From: JAWXUU01 sp044426085
GTDB taxonomy: Bacteria > Bacillota > Clostridia > Christensenellales > CAMQZB01
Direction of reading: 5' to 3'
NCBI GenBank assembly: GCA_044426085.1
Contig: JAWXUU010000008.1
Location: forward strand, 1 to 64,000
DNA length: 64,000 bases
How positions within the stretch are numbered: position 1 is the stretch's first letter; each line of letters begins with the position of its first letter. Positions 8,008 to 16,613 of the stretch are shown piece by piece. The translations under genes and the position numbers were made by a program. A model generated the notes under the pieces. The model did no database searches. It was not told the origin of the DNA and saw nothing but the letters and a program-made list of their open reading frames with translations.

Positions 8008-9603
8008 ATGAAAATGTTACTTGTGGCGATCAATTCGCAGTTTTCCCATTCTAACCTAGCGGTGTGGTATTTGAAGCGTGAAGCGGAAATTGCGGGTTGC
8101 GATGTGGAGATTTTTGAAACAAACGTGAACGTGCAATATCACGCAACAATAAGAGAAATTTTGAAACGCGATTTCGATGTTATCGGATTTTCAACATATA
8201 TTTTTAATCGCACAGTGGTGGAAAAACTCTGCTGTGACATTCGTGAAGCAAGAAGTGAAGCGACCATTTTCGTCGGTGGTGGCGAGGTTTATTATTCCCC
8301 AAACGGCATGGAAAACTTCTGCGATATAATTCTGCTTGGCGAAGGTGAAGCGGGTGTTTTCGACATCGCCAGTGGCAAGCTTGCAAAATCGAAAAATGGC
8401 GAATGCCAAGTGGTTCAGCCAAAATCAGTGAAAATAAAAAGCGTGGTGGACTCAGGATATTATCAGCAACAAAACAAGATTTTGTATTACGAATCATCGC
8501 GCGGTTGTCCGTTTTCCTGTTCATATTGTCTGTCAGGGGCGGGTAACACGCTGAAAACCATGTGTGAAGATGAAGTTTTTGAGGATTTGAATAAGTTTGC
8601 GAAAATGGATTTGAAGCTTTTAAAGTTTGTGGATAGAACATTCAACGCGAGAAACGATCGCGGTGTTTCCATTTTGAAACACATAATTTCGCTGAAAACA
8701 AAAACGTGTTTCCACTTTGAAATTTCACCCGATTTGATAACGGATGAATTTATCCAAGTGGTGGAAAGCAGTTGCGAAGGTCAGTTTCAGTTTGAAATTG
8801 GCATTCAATCTTTTTGCGAAAGAACACTTTCAGAAGTTTCGCGGTTCACAAATGCAAAAACCCTTGCAGGCAAGATTGAAAAGCTTATCAAAACGGGCAA
8901 GGCGAACGTGCACGTAGATTTGATTGTGGGTCTGCCTTTCGAAGATTTGGAAACATTCAAAACATCTTTCAACACGGCGTATTTTTTGCGTTCGCAACAG
9001 TTGCAAGTGGGATTTTTGAAAGTTTTGCCAGGCACAAAAATGGAAATAGACGCGAAAAAATACGGTATGAAATATTCAAAATTCCCGCCGTATGGCATAT
9101 TCGAAAACAATTGGCTTTCGCAAAGTGAAGTGCTTGCTTTGCAAGATTTTGAAGCGGGTGTGGAAATGTTTCACAACATTCGCAAGTTTGAAAAAAGCTT
9201 GGAATTGCTCGGCAATCATTTTGGTTCGCCGTTTGAAATGTTCGAATATCTTGGCGGAAAAATCGAAGGCGATAATTTGCCGTTGCAAAAAAAGGTGGAA
9301 ATCTTGCTTTTTGCACTGTGCGAGTTTGAAAATGCCGATGTGGCGGAATCCGTTGTGCGGTTTGATTATTTGAAGTGTTGCAAGGATAAAAAATTCAAAG
9401 CACCGCTGAAAAATCTGCCATCGCAAAATTATGAAATAAGACACCGCAAAGATAAAGTGGTGCAATTTTTTGAATATAATCCAGAAACGTTTGCAAAAGA
9501 AGACGTGTGGATGCAGTTTAATCACGAAACCCAAAATCCCGTGACGGGATTTTTCAGCCACTGTATTTTTGTGGAAGATATAAAAATCAAAAATCAGTTA
9601 TAA
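8008..9603 (+). CDS. B12-binding domain radical SAM protein (DUF4080-type)
   Basis: 531 aa. The N-terminal ~140 residues have the cobalamin-binding fold typical of B12-dependent radical SAM enzymes (start MKMLLVAINSQFSHSN; GFSTYIFN; ILLGEGEAG). The radical SAM core begins at GCPFSCSYC, the CxxxCxxC ligands of the [4Fe-4S] cluster that cleaves S-adenosylmethionine. A C-terminal extension of about 170 residues resembles DUF4080. Substrate unknown; relatives methylate or rearrange unreactive carbons. GGGGAGG precedes the start and an extended -10 (TGCTATAAT, ending at 7955) gives a promoter. rlmD follows after 16 bp, so the two are probably cotranscribed. Confidence 0.88.
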   Translation: MKMLLVAINSQFSHSNLAVWYLKREAEIAGCDVEIFETNVNVQYHATIREILKRDFDVIGFSTYIFNRTVVEKLCCDIREARSEATIFVGGGEVYYSPNGMENFCDIILLGEGEAGVFDIASGKLAKSKNGECQVVQPKSVKIKSVVDSGYYQQQNKILYYESSRGCPFSCSYCLSGAGNTLKTMCEDEVFEDLNKFAKMDLKLLKFVDRTFNARNDRGVSILKHIISLKTKTCFHFEISPDLITDEFIQVVESSCEGQFQFEIGIQSFCERTLSEVSRFTNAKTLAGKIEKLIKTGKANVHVDLIVGLPFEDLETFKTSFNTAYFLRSQQLQVGFLKVLPGTKMEIDAKKYGMKYSKFPPYGIFENNWLSQSEVLALQDFEAGVEMFHNIRKFEKSLELLGNHFGSPFEMFEYLGGKIEGDNLPLQKKVEILLFALCEFENADVAESVVRFDYLKCCKDKKFKAPLKNLPSQNYEIRHRKDKVVQFFEYNPETFAKEDVWMQFNHETQNPVTGFFSHCIFVEDIKIKNQL

Positions 9604-9619
9604 GCAATCAGGAGAAATA

Positions 9620-11044
9620 ATGCTAAAAAGAAACGACCAAATAGAAATTGAAATTCTAAGATACGGAAGCAACGGCGAAGGCATCGGTGTGTGCGACGGT
9701 CAAACGGTGTTCGTGCCCTACACAATCGCGGGCGAAAAAGTTAAAGCGCATATCATATTTGTGAAAAAGAACTTTGCAATCGGAAGAGCAACCGAAATAA
9801 TAACGCCGTCAAAAGAAAGAAAACAACCGCTTTGTCCGCTGTTTTCAAAATGCGGTGGTTGCACAATGCAACACATCGGCTATCAAAATCAGTTGGAAAT
9901 CAAGAAAGGTGATGTTGTGCAAACTTTTTCAAAAGTTGCGGGGCTCAATCTTGAAAACTTAAGCGTTCAAGGCTCGCCAAACGAGTTTGGATATCGCAAC
10001 AAGCTTTCTGTGCCTTTTTCTGTGGATAAAAACGGAAAAACAATCTGCGGATTTTATAGGTCAGGAACGCACGATATAATCGAAATGGAAAATTGCCCAT
10101 TGCAAACGGATGCGGGCAACACAGTTTTCCAAATAATCAAAGAATTTGTAAGCGAATATAACATCGCGGGCTACAAAGTTGAGCGTGGCAAAAAAAGCGG
10201 ACTGTTGCGACACGCAGTTATTCGCGCCGTGAAAGAAGGCGTGATTGTCGTGCTTGTTGTCAACGGCGGAAAAGTGCCTTTCACCGATGTGCTGTATGCA
10301 AGATTGCAAAAGGCGGTTGGGGTTGTTTCGCTTTATATCAACGTGAACAAAGAAGATACAAACGTGATTTTTGGGGACAAATTCATTCACAAATGCGGAC
10401 CAAAAGCAATAGAAGCGGAAAAGAGCGGTATCAAATTCCAAGTGGGCGCACAAAGCTTTTTGCAAGTCAACGACCAAGTCGTGGATATGCTGTATGGCGA
10501 AGGTGTGGAATATTTGGATGCTAAGGAAAATGATGTTGTCGTCAATTGTTATAGCGGCGCGGGTTTCCTTTCTGGCATGATTGCAAAATCAGCAAAGCAA
10601 GTTATCGGCATAGAAATTGTGGATGAAGCCACAACCCTTGCAGATCAGCTCGCAAAAGAAAACGGCTTTGAAACTGCCATGAAAAACATCACCGGCGATG
10701 TGGAAGTTGAGTTCCCGAAAATAGTTGCAGAAACGCAAAAACAAGGCAAAGAAGTTCTGCTTGTTCTTGACCCACCGCGAAAAGGTGTGGATTTTTCAAC
10801 GCTAGAGCTAATCAAAAAGCAATCGCCAAAAAAGGTTGTTTATATATCTTGCAATCCGCAAACCCTTTCAAGGGATGTGGGAATTTTGGTGGGCAGTCTT
10901 GTTTGGCAAGAAGTGGACGGCAAAAAGCTGTTGAAAAAAGCGGAAAACAGCAAACCGCAATATAAAATCACAAAAAATAAGTGCTTTGATATGTTTCCGC
11001 AAACAAACCATGTGGAATCAGTGGTGTGCCTAGAATTGGTTTAA
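9620..11044 (+). CDS. rlmD: 23S rRNA (uracil-C5)-methyltransferase RlmD/RumA family
   Basis: Transfers a methyl group from SAM to C5 of a uridine in 23S rRNA. The N-terminal ~55 residues form a TRAM RNA-binding domain. An iron-sulfur cluster is indicated by CPLFSKCGGC with a further Cys, the SAM-binding motif follows NCYSGAGFLSG, and the catalytic cysteine lies in YISCNPQTLSRD. 474 aa is normal. A single genome can carry two or three paralogues with different target uridines, so the exact site is uncertain. The start follows AGGAG, 16 bp after the radical SAM gene. Confidence 0.92.
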   Translation: MLKRNDQIEIEILRYGSNGEGIGVCDGQTVFVPYTIAGEKVKAHIIFVKKNFAIGRATEIITPSKERKQPLCPLFSKCGGCTMQHIGYQNQLEIKKGDVVQTFSKVAGLNLENLSVQGSPNEFGYRNKLSVPFSVDKNGKTICGFYRSGTHDIIEMENCPLQTDAGNTVFQIIKEFVSEYNIAGYKVERGKKSGLLRHAVIRAVKEGVIVVLVVNGGKVPFTDVLYARLQKAVGVVSLYINVNKEDTNVIFGDKFIHKCGPKAIEAEKSGIKFQVGAQSFLQVNDQVVDMLYGEGVEYLDAKENDVVVNCYSGAGFLSGMIAKSAKQVIGIEIVDEATTLADQLAKENGFETAMKNITGDVEVEFPKIVAETQKQGKEVLLVLDPPRKGVDFSTLELIKKQSPKKVVYISCNPQTLSRDVGILVGSLVWQEVDGKKLLKKAENSKPQYKITKNKCFDMFPQTNHVESVVCLELV

Positions 11045-11054
11045 AAAATCAGTG

Positions 11055-11083
11055 TTGCAAAATTCATAATTGTGTGTTATAAT
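11055..11083 (+). promoter_or_regulatory. Promoter of the DUF3592-like gene
   Basis: TTGCAA (11055-11060), 17 bp, TATAAT (11078-11083), 45 bp before the ATG at 11128. Confidence 0.65.
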
Positions 11084-11127
11084 ATCGAACATAAGAGAAA
11101 ACAAAAATAGGGTATAGGGTATAAAAA

Positions 11128-11598
11128 ATGAGAAAGCCAAAAAACACAACGGGATTATTCGCGTTTATAATGATGGCACTTGGCGTTGTTTATTTGGTGC
11201 TTGGTGCTGTTGTGATGTGCAATGAAGTGTACACTTCTGGCGACGAGGGCGCTGGCGCTCAGCTTGTTATTATTGGGATACTGTTCCTGATTGTCGGGTT
11301 GTTTGTTGCCGCGTATCTCAAAGCAAGAAACAACAGCTTGAAAGACCTTGAACAAAGCGGTGATAAAGTTTCCGCAAGCGTGGTCAGCGCAGAAATGCAA
11401 AAGCATATGCACTGGGGAATGTTCTCGCCATACGTGGTGAAATACACCTTTGAATACTGCGGAAAAACCTACAATGCCCAAAGCGACTTTATCTGGGAAG
11501 TCCCAACATGCTACCAAAACGATGTGATAACCGTTCTCGTAGATAAGAAAAAACCCCAAATATCCAAACCAATGGGGATTACGGAGAGCGAGGGTTAG
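11128..11598 (+). CDS. Two-TM membrane protein, DUF3592-like
   Basis: 156 aa. Two transmembrane helices (about residues 9-30 and 48-68) are followed by a soluble domain with the pattern VSASVVSAEMQ...YTFEYCGKTYNAQS...VLVDKKKPQ, which resembles DUF3592 (small membrane proteins with an extracytoplasmic beta domain). Function unknown. Monocistronic, with its own promoter and followed by a palindromic terminator-carrying repeat. Confidence 0.7.
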   Translation: MRKPKNTTGLFAFIMMALGVVYLVLGAVVMCNEVYTSGDEGAGAQLVIIGILFLIVGLFVAAYLKARNNSLKDLEQSGDKVSASVVSAEMQKHMHWGMFSPYVVKYTFEYCGKTYNAQSDFIWEVPTCYQNDVITVLVDKKKPQISKPMGITESEG

Positions 11599-11627
11599 TG
11601 GATACAAAACTTGGCACAAGATTTGAT

Positions 11628-11876
11628 AATTAAAAATTAAAAATTAAAAATTAAAAACAGGCTTCGCTCTGCGAGCTCGATAAAAATTAAAAATTAAAAA
11701 TTGTGGTAAGCACTCGCGGTGCTCGTGCATGCTAATATTTAAAATTTAAGGGTACACATTTTTTTATGTGTACCCTTTGTTTATTCATATATTAATATAA
11801 TTGTATGCACGAGTGAAACGAGTGCTTTACCACAATTTTTAATTTTTAATTTTTAATTTTTAATTTTTAATTATTA
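11628..11876. repeat. Nested inverted-repeat element with central terminator
   Basis: Outer arms are AATTTTT heptamer arrays in opposite orientation, the left one interrupted by the GC-rich 24-bp motif. Inner arms read TTGTGGTAAGCACTCG...GCTCGTGCA on the left and TGCACGAGTG...CACTTTACCACAA-type on the right. The centre (11748-11777) is a perfect stem AAGGGTACACAT/ATGTGTACCCTT with a T loop. It lies between converging genes (DUF3592-like and sstT), so the centre works as a shared terminator. Confidence 0.75.
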
Positions 11877-11943
11877 AAGCGGTTCCGAAATTTGTATCAA
11901 GCAATCCCCACAAAGCTCACCCAAGCTCTGCACTGAAAAAAAA

Positions 11944-13167
11944 TCAGTATTTAATCTCTTTTCCTTCTTTTTTCCATTGCACGAATTCAGCTGTTGCAGT
12001 GAAAAGGACGTCTTCTGAAGAATTTAGTCCTGTTTCGAAAGAATCTTGAACTACGCCGATGATGAAGCCTACGCCAACAACTTGCATTGCGACATCTGTT
12101 GGGATGTTGAAAAGTGAACAAGCAAGTGGGATAAGCAAAAGCGAACCGCCCGCAACGCCAGAAGCGCCACAAGCTGAAACAACAGAAGCGATACAAAGGA
12201 TAAGTGCAGTTCCGATATCCACAGTAAATCCAAGTGTGTTTGCTGCTGCAAGCGTCATGATTGTGATTGTGATTGCCGCACCGCTCATATTGATTGTCGC
12301 GCCAAGTGGGATAGAAACTGAATAATGGTCTTCATTCAATCCAAGTGATTTGCAAACGCCCATATTCACAGGTATGTTTGCCGCCGAACTTCTCGTGAAG
12401 AACGCAGTCAAAAAGCTACCTTTAATACATTTCCAAAGCAGTGGATAAGGATTGATTCTAAGGTTCAAAAACACGATAAGTGGATTGAAAATAAGTGCAG
12501 AAACAAGCATGCAACCAACCAAAAGTGCAAGAAGCGCGCCGTATTCAGTGAAAATAGCGACTCCATTTTCTGAAACTGTTGAAAAAACAAGCCCCATAAT
12601 GCCAAACGGTGCGAAAGAAATAATCCATCTAACCACTTGAGAAACGCCGTCAGAGATGTTTTGCAACGTGATTTTGGTTGTGTCGCTCGCAATTCTAAGC
12701 GCCAAGCCAATAACAACCGCCCAAGCAAGAATGCTGATATAATTGCCCGTTGAAAGTGCATAAACTGGGTTGTCCACAACGCTTATAAGCAAGTTTTGAA
12801 TAACTTCGCCAACCCCGCTTGGTGTGGAAGTGCTTTCAACAGCGGAAGTAAGCGTGAGCGTGATTGGGAACAAATAACTGCCCAAAACCGCAACAAGTGC
12901 CGCTGTGAATGTGCCGATAAGATAAAGTGCAACAACTCTGCCCATGTTGGATTTTGCTCCCTCTTTGTGCTGGCAAAGTGAACTTATAATCAAAAAGAAC
13001 ACCAAAATTGGTGCAATCGCTTTAAGTGCACCTGTGAAAACTGTGCCAAACGTAGCGATAAATGTCGCTTGTGGCAAGCAAATCCCGAGAACAGTGCCAA
13101 GAATCAAACCGCCGATTATGCGTTTGACCAAACTGATGCTGTCCCATTTTTTAAAAATACTAGTCAT
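11944..13167 (-). CDS. sstT: Serine/threonine:Na+ symporter SstT
   Basis: 407 aa, the normal length for SstT, a dicarboxylate/amino acid:cation symporter (DAACS) family member that imports serine and threonine with sodium. Multiple hydrophobic helices, the serine-rich re-entrant segment RSSAANIPVNM and the late motif SACGASGVAGGSLLLIPLA are present. I place the start at 13167, 5 bp after GGAGAAGGGG; the reading frame is open 43 codons further upstream without a good ribosome site. Monocistronic on the minus strand. Confidence 0.93.
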   Translation of the reverse strand: MTSIFKKWDSISLVKRIIGGLILGTVLGICLPQATFIATFGTVFTGALKAIAPILVFFLIISSLCQHKEGAKSNMGRVVALYLIGTFTAALVAVLGSYLFPITLTLTSAVESTSTPSGVGEVIQNLLISVVDNPVYALSTGNYISILAWAVVIGLALRIASDTTKITLQNISDGVSQVVRWIISFAPFGIMGLVFSTVSENGVAIFTEYGALLALLVGCMLVSALIFNPLIVFLNLRINPYPLLWKCIKGSFLTAFFTRSSAANIPVNMGVCKSLGLNEDHYSVSIPLGATINMSGAAITITIMTLAAANTLGFTVDIGTALILCIASVVSACGASGVAGGSLLLIPLACSLFNIPTDVAMQVVGVGFIIGVVQDSFETGLNSSEDVLFTATAEFVQWKKEGKEIKY

Positions 13168-13354
13168 TTTTTCCCCTTCTCCTGCAATTTTTAGCAAGAT
13201 ATTCCGTTTATCTGCCGTAGTTCTTTGCATCAATACAAACCCCCAAAGGCATTTTTCATACTTTGGTATTATAACACGAAAAGATATATCGGTCAAGAAA
13301 AAGTACGATATTTAATACATAAAATTGGATAGCAGTATAAAAAATCAAACAAAC

Positions 13355-13408
13355 AAAAACTCCACAAGAAATAAAAACTCCACAAGAAATAAAAACTCCG
13401 CAAGAAAT
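13355..13408. repeat. Three tandem 18-bp repeats
   Basis: AAAAACTCCACAAGAAAT occurs three times head to tail, the last copy with one change (CCG for CCA). It lies just before the integrase remnant. No function is evident. Confidence 0.8.
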
Positions 13409-13441
13409 AAGTAAAACAAAAGCAAGCTCCCCCTTCGCCCC

Positions 13442-13597
13442 CCAACATCACAACGCAAATAACAACAGGAGTTCCAATCTCAATAGTGTCGGGGAGCAGG
13501 TCACGCCAAAACATCAACGGGCAGATATCTACACCCACTTCCTAAAAAGCGGAGATAGGGATGCCGCGAAAAAGATTGATGCGGGTGTCGGATAAAG
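13442..13597 (+). pseudogene. Remnant of the C terminus of a tyrosine integrase
   Basis: About 150 bp closely match the 3' end of the intact integrase gene (42795-42948): shared stretches include GGAGTTCCAATcTCcATAGTG-like sequence, CAGGTCACGCCAAAACATCA and GATATCTACACCCACTTCCT. These encode the GVPISIVS...AGHAKTS...IYTHFLKSGD box that holds the last catalytic His and Tyr. Small deletions break the frame. It marks an earlier, related integration in this region. Confidence 0.85.
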
Positions 13598-13598
13598 A

Positions 13599-13630
13599 AA
13601 AGTTCCAAAGGCACGAACCTTTGGAACTTT
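13599..13630. terminator. 13-bp stem-loop terminator after the integrase remnant
   Basis: AAAGTTCCAAAGG (13599-13611) pairs perfectly with CCTTTGGAACTTT (13618-13630), loop CACGAA. T residues follow on the plus strand. Confidence 0.7.
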
Positions 13631-13793
13631 AAAAGATTATATGCTGATTTTTGTATCCTTTGATATACTGGCGTTAACAATTTAAGCTTATTGTGTTAAA
13701 ATTATTCACTAGAAATTAATTAGTATAAGAGCTTGTTTTAATATTCATCACGCGAGCGTGGTTTGCATTTTTGCGTATTAAATATTGAATATA

Positions 13794-13822
13794 TTGACAC
13801 AGTAACATATATGTGTTACTAT
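13794..13822 (+). promoter_or_regulatory. Promoter with palindromic operator upstream of the membrane protein gene
   Basis: TTGACA (13794-13799), 17 bp, TACTAT (13817-13822). Between and overlapping them is a perfect inverted repeat AGTAACA-tatatg-TGTTACT (13801-13820), a likely repressor site. 13631-13793 holds nothing else recognisable. Confidence 0.7.
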
Positions 13823-13848
13823 TTATATAATACGTTATGGAGGTATAT

Positions 13849-14550
13849 ATGAAAAAACCATTTTACTATTGCTGTTTCAAAAGTGACGCTTCACCATTTT
13901 ATGGTTTACGTGCTTTTTTTATAATTCCAATGCTTATAACATCAACGGGGATTTGCATATTTATCTTTACGCTAATTGAGGCAAATCTATCTCAGGCATT
14001 GGCTAGTTCTATCTATTGGTTTTTAGCTGCTGTTGCTTTTACTGCGGTTCATTTTTATTTATATTATAATTCATTATCGCAAAAAATAAATTTTATTATT
14101 ACTCAAAATGGAATCTTAGACGCATCACTCTTAGGCGCGGCTTTCTTTATTCCATGGAGTAGGATTGATAAAATCGATAAAATAAAATCATCAACTGATT
14201 ATCTTGAATACGTTGATATAATATTTCATCTTAAAGACAAAGCTACCTCATTAAGCACTGCTGTTGAATTAAATAAAATTGACGATAGGTTTTTTGGTAA
14301 AAAATATACATTACACAAAAAACTTGTGTTTTCATCATCTTCATCTCGAGCTGAATTGCTATATCAAACTATTACAAGAATATACAAAACGAATAACTCT
14401 TCAGATAGGCAGAACTTAGAAATTAAAAAACTAGGAAATATAAACATTTGGAAGTATATTTCTAGAACTATAATCACAAAAACTTTGCTTTGGAATATTA
14501 TCAGCGCCATCGTTTGTATATGTTTGCATCAAGTAGGTTTATTTATTTAA
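13849..14550 (+). CDS. Three-TM membrane protein, candidate immunity protein
   Basis: 233 aa with start at 13849 after TGGAGGT. Two transmembrane helices lie near residues 22-45 and 55-75, then a soluble, PH-like stretch (IITQNGILDASL...IPWSRIDKIDKI), then a final helix near the C terminus. Its 3' end overlaps the convergent toxin-like gene by 12 bp. Convergent, separately promoted membrane genes encode immunity to pore-forming colicins, so an immunity role is plausible, but this is inference; I do not recognise the family. A+T-rich codon use and the flanking integrase scar suggest transfer. Confidence 0.65.
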   Translation: MKKPFYYCCFKSDASPFYGLRAFFIIPMLITSTGICIFIFTLIEANLSQALASSIYWFLAAVAFTAVHFYLYYNSLSQKINFIITQNGILDASLLGAAFFIPWSRIDKIDKIKSSTDYLEYVDIIFHLKDKATSLSTAVELNKIDDRFFGKKYTLHKKLVFSSSSSRAELLYQTITRIYKTNNSSDRQNLEIKKLGNINIWKYISRTIITKTLLWNIISAIVCICLHQVGLFI

Positions 14551-15732
14551 AAAGTCATATGCGTAACCAGCTAAATTGCCTACGATTGCACCACCTGCTA
14601 TACCACCCATTGTGCCACCAGCGATTATTCCAATTGGGCCTAGTCCAACTCCTGCTAAAGCACCAATGGCCACGCCAGGTATTGCACCAGCTATACTGCC
14701 CACAGATACAGTGGCACTTCTCATATCGCCATCAACTATATCTTCGACAATACTTGCAATATCTATTATTGTACCTAGATATGATATTGTTTTGCCTCCT
14801 ACACTAGCCTTGTTGTAAAACTCTTGAGAATAGTTTAGCAATTCACTTAGTTCATTAAAATTAGCTGTTTTAGATAATGCATTTCCAAATAGCGACACAC
14901 CCCCAACTATATTTTCTAAATCTTCAATATTATTTACAGTATTTTGTTGCACATAAGGCGCATGCTCATAAGCTGTATTCGTTTCCACTGAGCTTGGGTT
15001 TATATAGCCTTGATTTTCAAGATATGAGCTTACTTTACCAGTGTAGTTTTTGTTTATGCTGAAATCTAGGTTATCAGCATAGTTGCTGCTGTAGTCAAGT
15101 GCTCCATATAGGTTGCTTGTAGTTGTTGTGCTAGGATTAACATAGTTATACACACTGCCGAGATAGTTTGTCACCCCTTTATCTTCTATGAACTCGTTCC
15201 ATGCTGAAATAGTTTTATCGCCTAGAACGCCGTCATTTTCAAGGGCGTTATCTTCATAGTCGGTATACTGCATTGTGTTCAGTGCTTTTTGGATGTTTTC
15301 TATCACTGTTTGAACCCATTTTATAGCGTCATAATCGCTGGATGTCTGCATGTCAGTTGATATACCATTATATCCAGTATCTGATGCTGTGAGATTGCTT
15401 CCCGTTATATAACTGCTTGGTGTTTGAGTTGTTGAAGAACTTGAATTGCTGGAAGTATCTTTATCATCATCAAGTGCATAGATTTCCTCTACTTCTGCTT
15501 CAAATTTATCTTCCGCTGTTTGATAAATTGAACTTGCCGTGCTTGATGAAGTGGCAGAACTGCCCACGCTTGCGGTGATGTCGCTTGATATACCATTACT
15601 GTTGACTGTTGGCGTTGTGTATCCACCTGTGCCTGTTATGTAGGTGCTTGGCGTTGTTGTTATGGATACCGCTGTTGTTAGGTTATTATATTTTTCTTCC
15701 ATCCAATCGCCGATGCTACTCAATATTCCCAT
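14539..15732 (-). CDS. Ser/Thr-rich protein with C-terminal glycine-zipper domain (toxin-like)
   Basis: 397 aa. Residues 20-125 are low-complexity Ser/Thr/Gly, with the pattern TPSTYITGTGGY / TPSSYITGSNLTA occurring twice. Residues about 130-190 resemble a peptidoglycan-binding domain (ENDGVLGDKTISAWNEF). The last ~80 residues form a Gly/Ala-rich hydrophobic segment (AGAIPGVAIGALAGVGLGPI, then GGTMGGIAGGAIVGNLAGYA), a glycine zipper of the kind that inserts in membranes in type VII-secreted pore formers and some bacteriocins. There is no Sec signal peptide. GGAGG precedes the start. The DUF4176 gene lies 36 bp upstream on the same strand. Toxin role is inferred. Confidence 0.65.
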   Translation of the reverse strand: MGILSSIGDWMEEKYNNLTTAVSITTTPSTYITGTGGYTTPTVNSNGISSDITASVGSSATSSSTASSIYQTAEDKFEAEVEEIYALDDDKDTSSNSSSSTTQTPSSYITGSNLTASDTGYNGISTDMQTSSDYDAIKWVQTVIENIQKALNTMQYTDYEDNALENDGVLGDKTISAWNEFIEDKGVTNYLGSVYNYVNPSTTTTSNLYGALDYSSNYADNLDFSINKNYTGKVSSYLENQGYINPSSVETNTAYEHAPYVQQNTVNNIEDLENIVGGVSLFGNALSKTANFNELSELLNYSQEFYNKASVGGKTISYLGTIIDIASIVEDIVDGDMRSATVSVGSIAGAIPGVAIGALAGVGLGPIGIIAGGTMGGIAGGAIVGNLAGYAYDFLNK

Positions 15733-15768
15733 AAATTAAGCCTCCATTGTAGAATTTCCCAAAATCTT

Positions 15769-16092
15769 CTATTTTTTTGCATGTTTGTTCACTCCATTTA
15801 TTTGTTTGTTATTTTTTGAGTTAGATTGAGTTTCGTTTAATAGTTTTAAAATCTTTTTTTCATCTTCTCCTTCGTAGCCTTTGTGCAATATCGCACCTAT
15901 TTCTGATTGTTGAAAGAATAAATTGTAGTCGTCGCCAAGTATGCCTTCGGGGTGAAGGCACGCTACATAATCCCATATTGTTTGAGATTTTGATTGCATT
16001 TGTTTTCTTCCGATTATCATAAGTGATTTTTTGCTGTCGCCAAGAGTCACTACACTGCCAATAGGCAGATATGCCGTTTTATTGTTTGTCAT
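15769..16092 (-). CDS. DUF4176-like protein (type VII secretion-associated family)
   Basis: 107 aa with YLPIGSVVTLGDSKKSLMII, GRKQMQ, DYVACLHPEGILG and FFQQSEIGAILHKGYEGE, the signature order of DUF4176 proteins as I remember them. In Firmicutes these are found beside LXG/WXG100 effectors of type VII secretion. GGAG stands 7 bp before the start. It probably forms an operon with the glycine-zipper protein downstream. No EssC ATPase gene is in the window, so the secretion machinery, if any, lies elsewhere. Confidence 0.75.
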   Translation of the reverse strand: MTNNKTAYLPIGSVVTLGDSKKSLMIIGRKQMQSKSQTIWDYVACLHPEGILGDDYNLFFQQSEIGAILHKGYEGEDEKKILKLLNETQSNSKNNKQINGVNKHAKK

Positions 16093-16262
16093 TTTTTTCT
16101 CCTTTTTTTATTTTTATATTTGCATTTGTGATATTCTTTTTCATCTTGTGTATGGTTTGGATTTTAGTAAACGCCTCCTTTGTGCTTGCGATACGATGTG
16201 CGGGGTGGGGATATCACATGCTTTTGTTTGATGTTTTTATTATACTACTCAAAAAACGGCAT

Positions 16263-16291
16263 AAAAAAACCGCCAGTTTTCACTGACGGTT
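16263..16291 (-). terminator. Terminator of the XRE gene
   Basis: AACCGCCAGT (16269-16278) pairs with ACTGACGGTT (16282-16291). On the minus strand the stem is followed by a T run (plus-strand A run at 16263-16269), right after the XRE stop codon. Confidence 0.75.
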
Positions 16292-16310
16292 AAGGTTTCA
16301 ATATTTGGTT

Positions 16311-16541
16311 TTAATATTCAGAAAGTCCCAAGAGATAATCTGTTGAAACATCAAAAAGGATTGCGAGTTTGCACAGGTTTTCAAGCGTAGGAAAAGCACT
16401 GCCGGATTCGTACGCTTGGTAAGACTGGTGAGTTATGCCAATTTCACAGGCAATGTCCTTTTGTGTTTTGCCAGCCTGAACCCTCAATGTTCGCAATTTT
16501 AATTTAAATTCTATTAAATTTTTATTAATATTAACTTCCAT
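16311..16541 (-). CDS. XRE-family transcriptional repressor
   Basis: 76 aa, almost entirely one Cro/CI-type helix-turn-helix (LRTLRVQAGKTQKDIACEIG; ITHQSYQAYESGSAFPTLEN; LCKLAILFDVSTDYLLGLSE). It is divergent from the SLOG gene across a 72-bp region with two copies of CAGTTATTGRCTG, the likely operator, so it probably represses itself and the SLOG gene. Confidence 0.88.
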   Translation of the reverse strand: MEVNINKNLIEFKLKLRTLRVQAGKTQKDIACEIGITHQSYQAYESGSAFPTLENLCKLAILFDVSTDYLLGLSEY

Positions 16542-16542
16542 A

Positions 16543-16599
16543 TTGACATTATACAGTTATTGGCTGTATAATATTCACAATTCAGTTATTGACTGTATT
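16543..16599 (+). promoter_or_regulatory. Promoter and duplicated operator between XRE and SLOG genes
   Basis: TTGACA (16543-16548), 18 bp, TATAAT (16567-16572). The spacer holds ATACAG-ttattgg-CTGTAT (16551-16569), and a second half-matching copy CAGTTATTGACTG lies at 16583-16595, downstream of the -10. This is the standard arrangement for XRE repression. Confidence 0.75.
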
Positions 16600-16613
16600 A
16601 TTGGAGGATTGAT

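Noticed and set aside
13355..13408. Three tandem 18-bp repeats considered as a CRISPR remnant
   Set aside because: Units are directly abutting with no spacers and no cas genes are present anywhere in the window.
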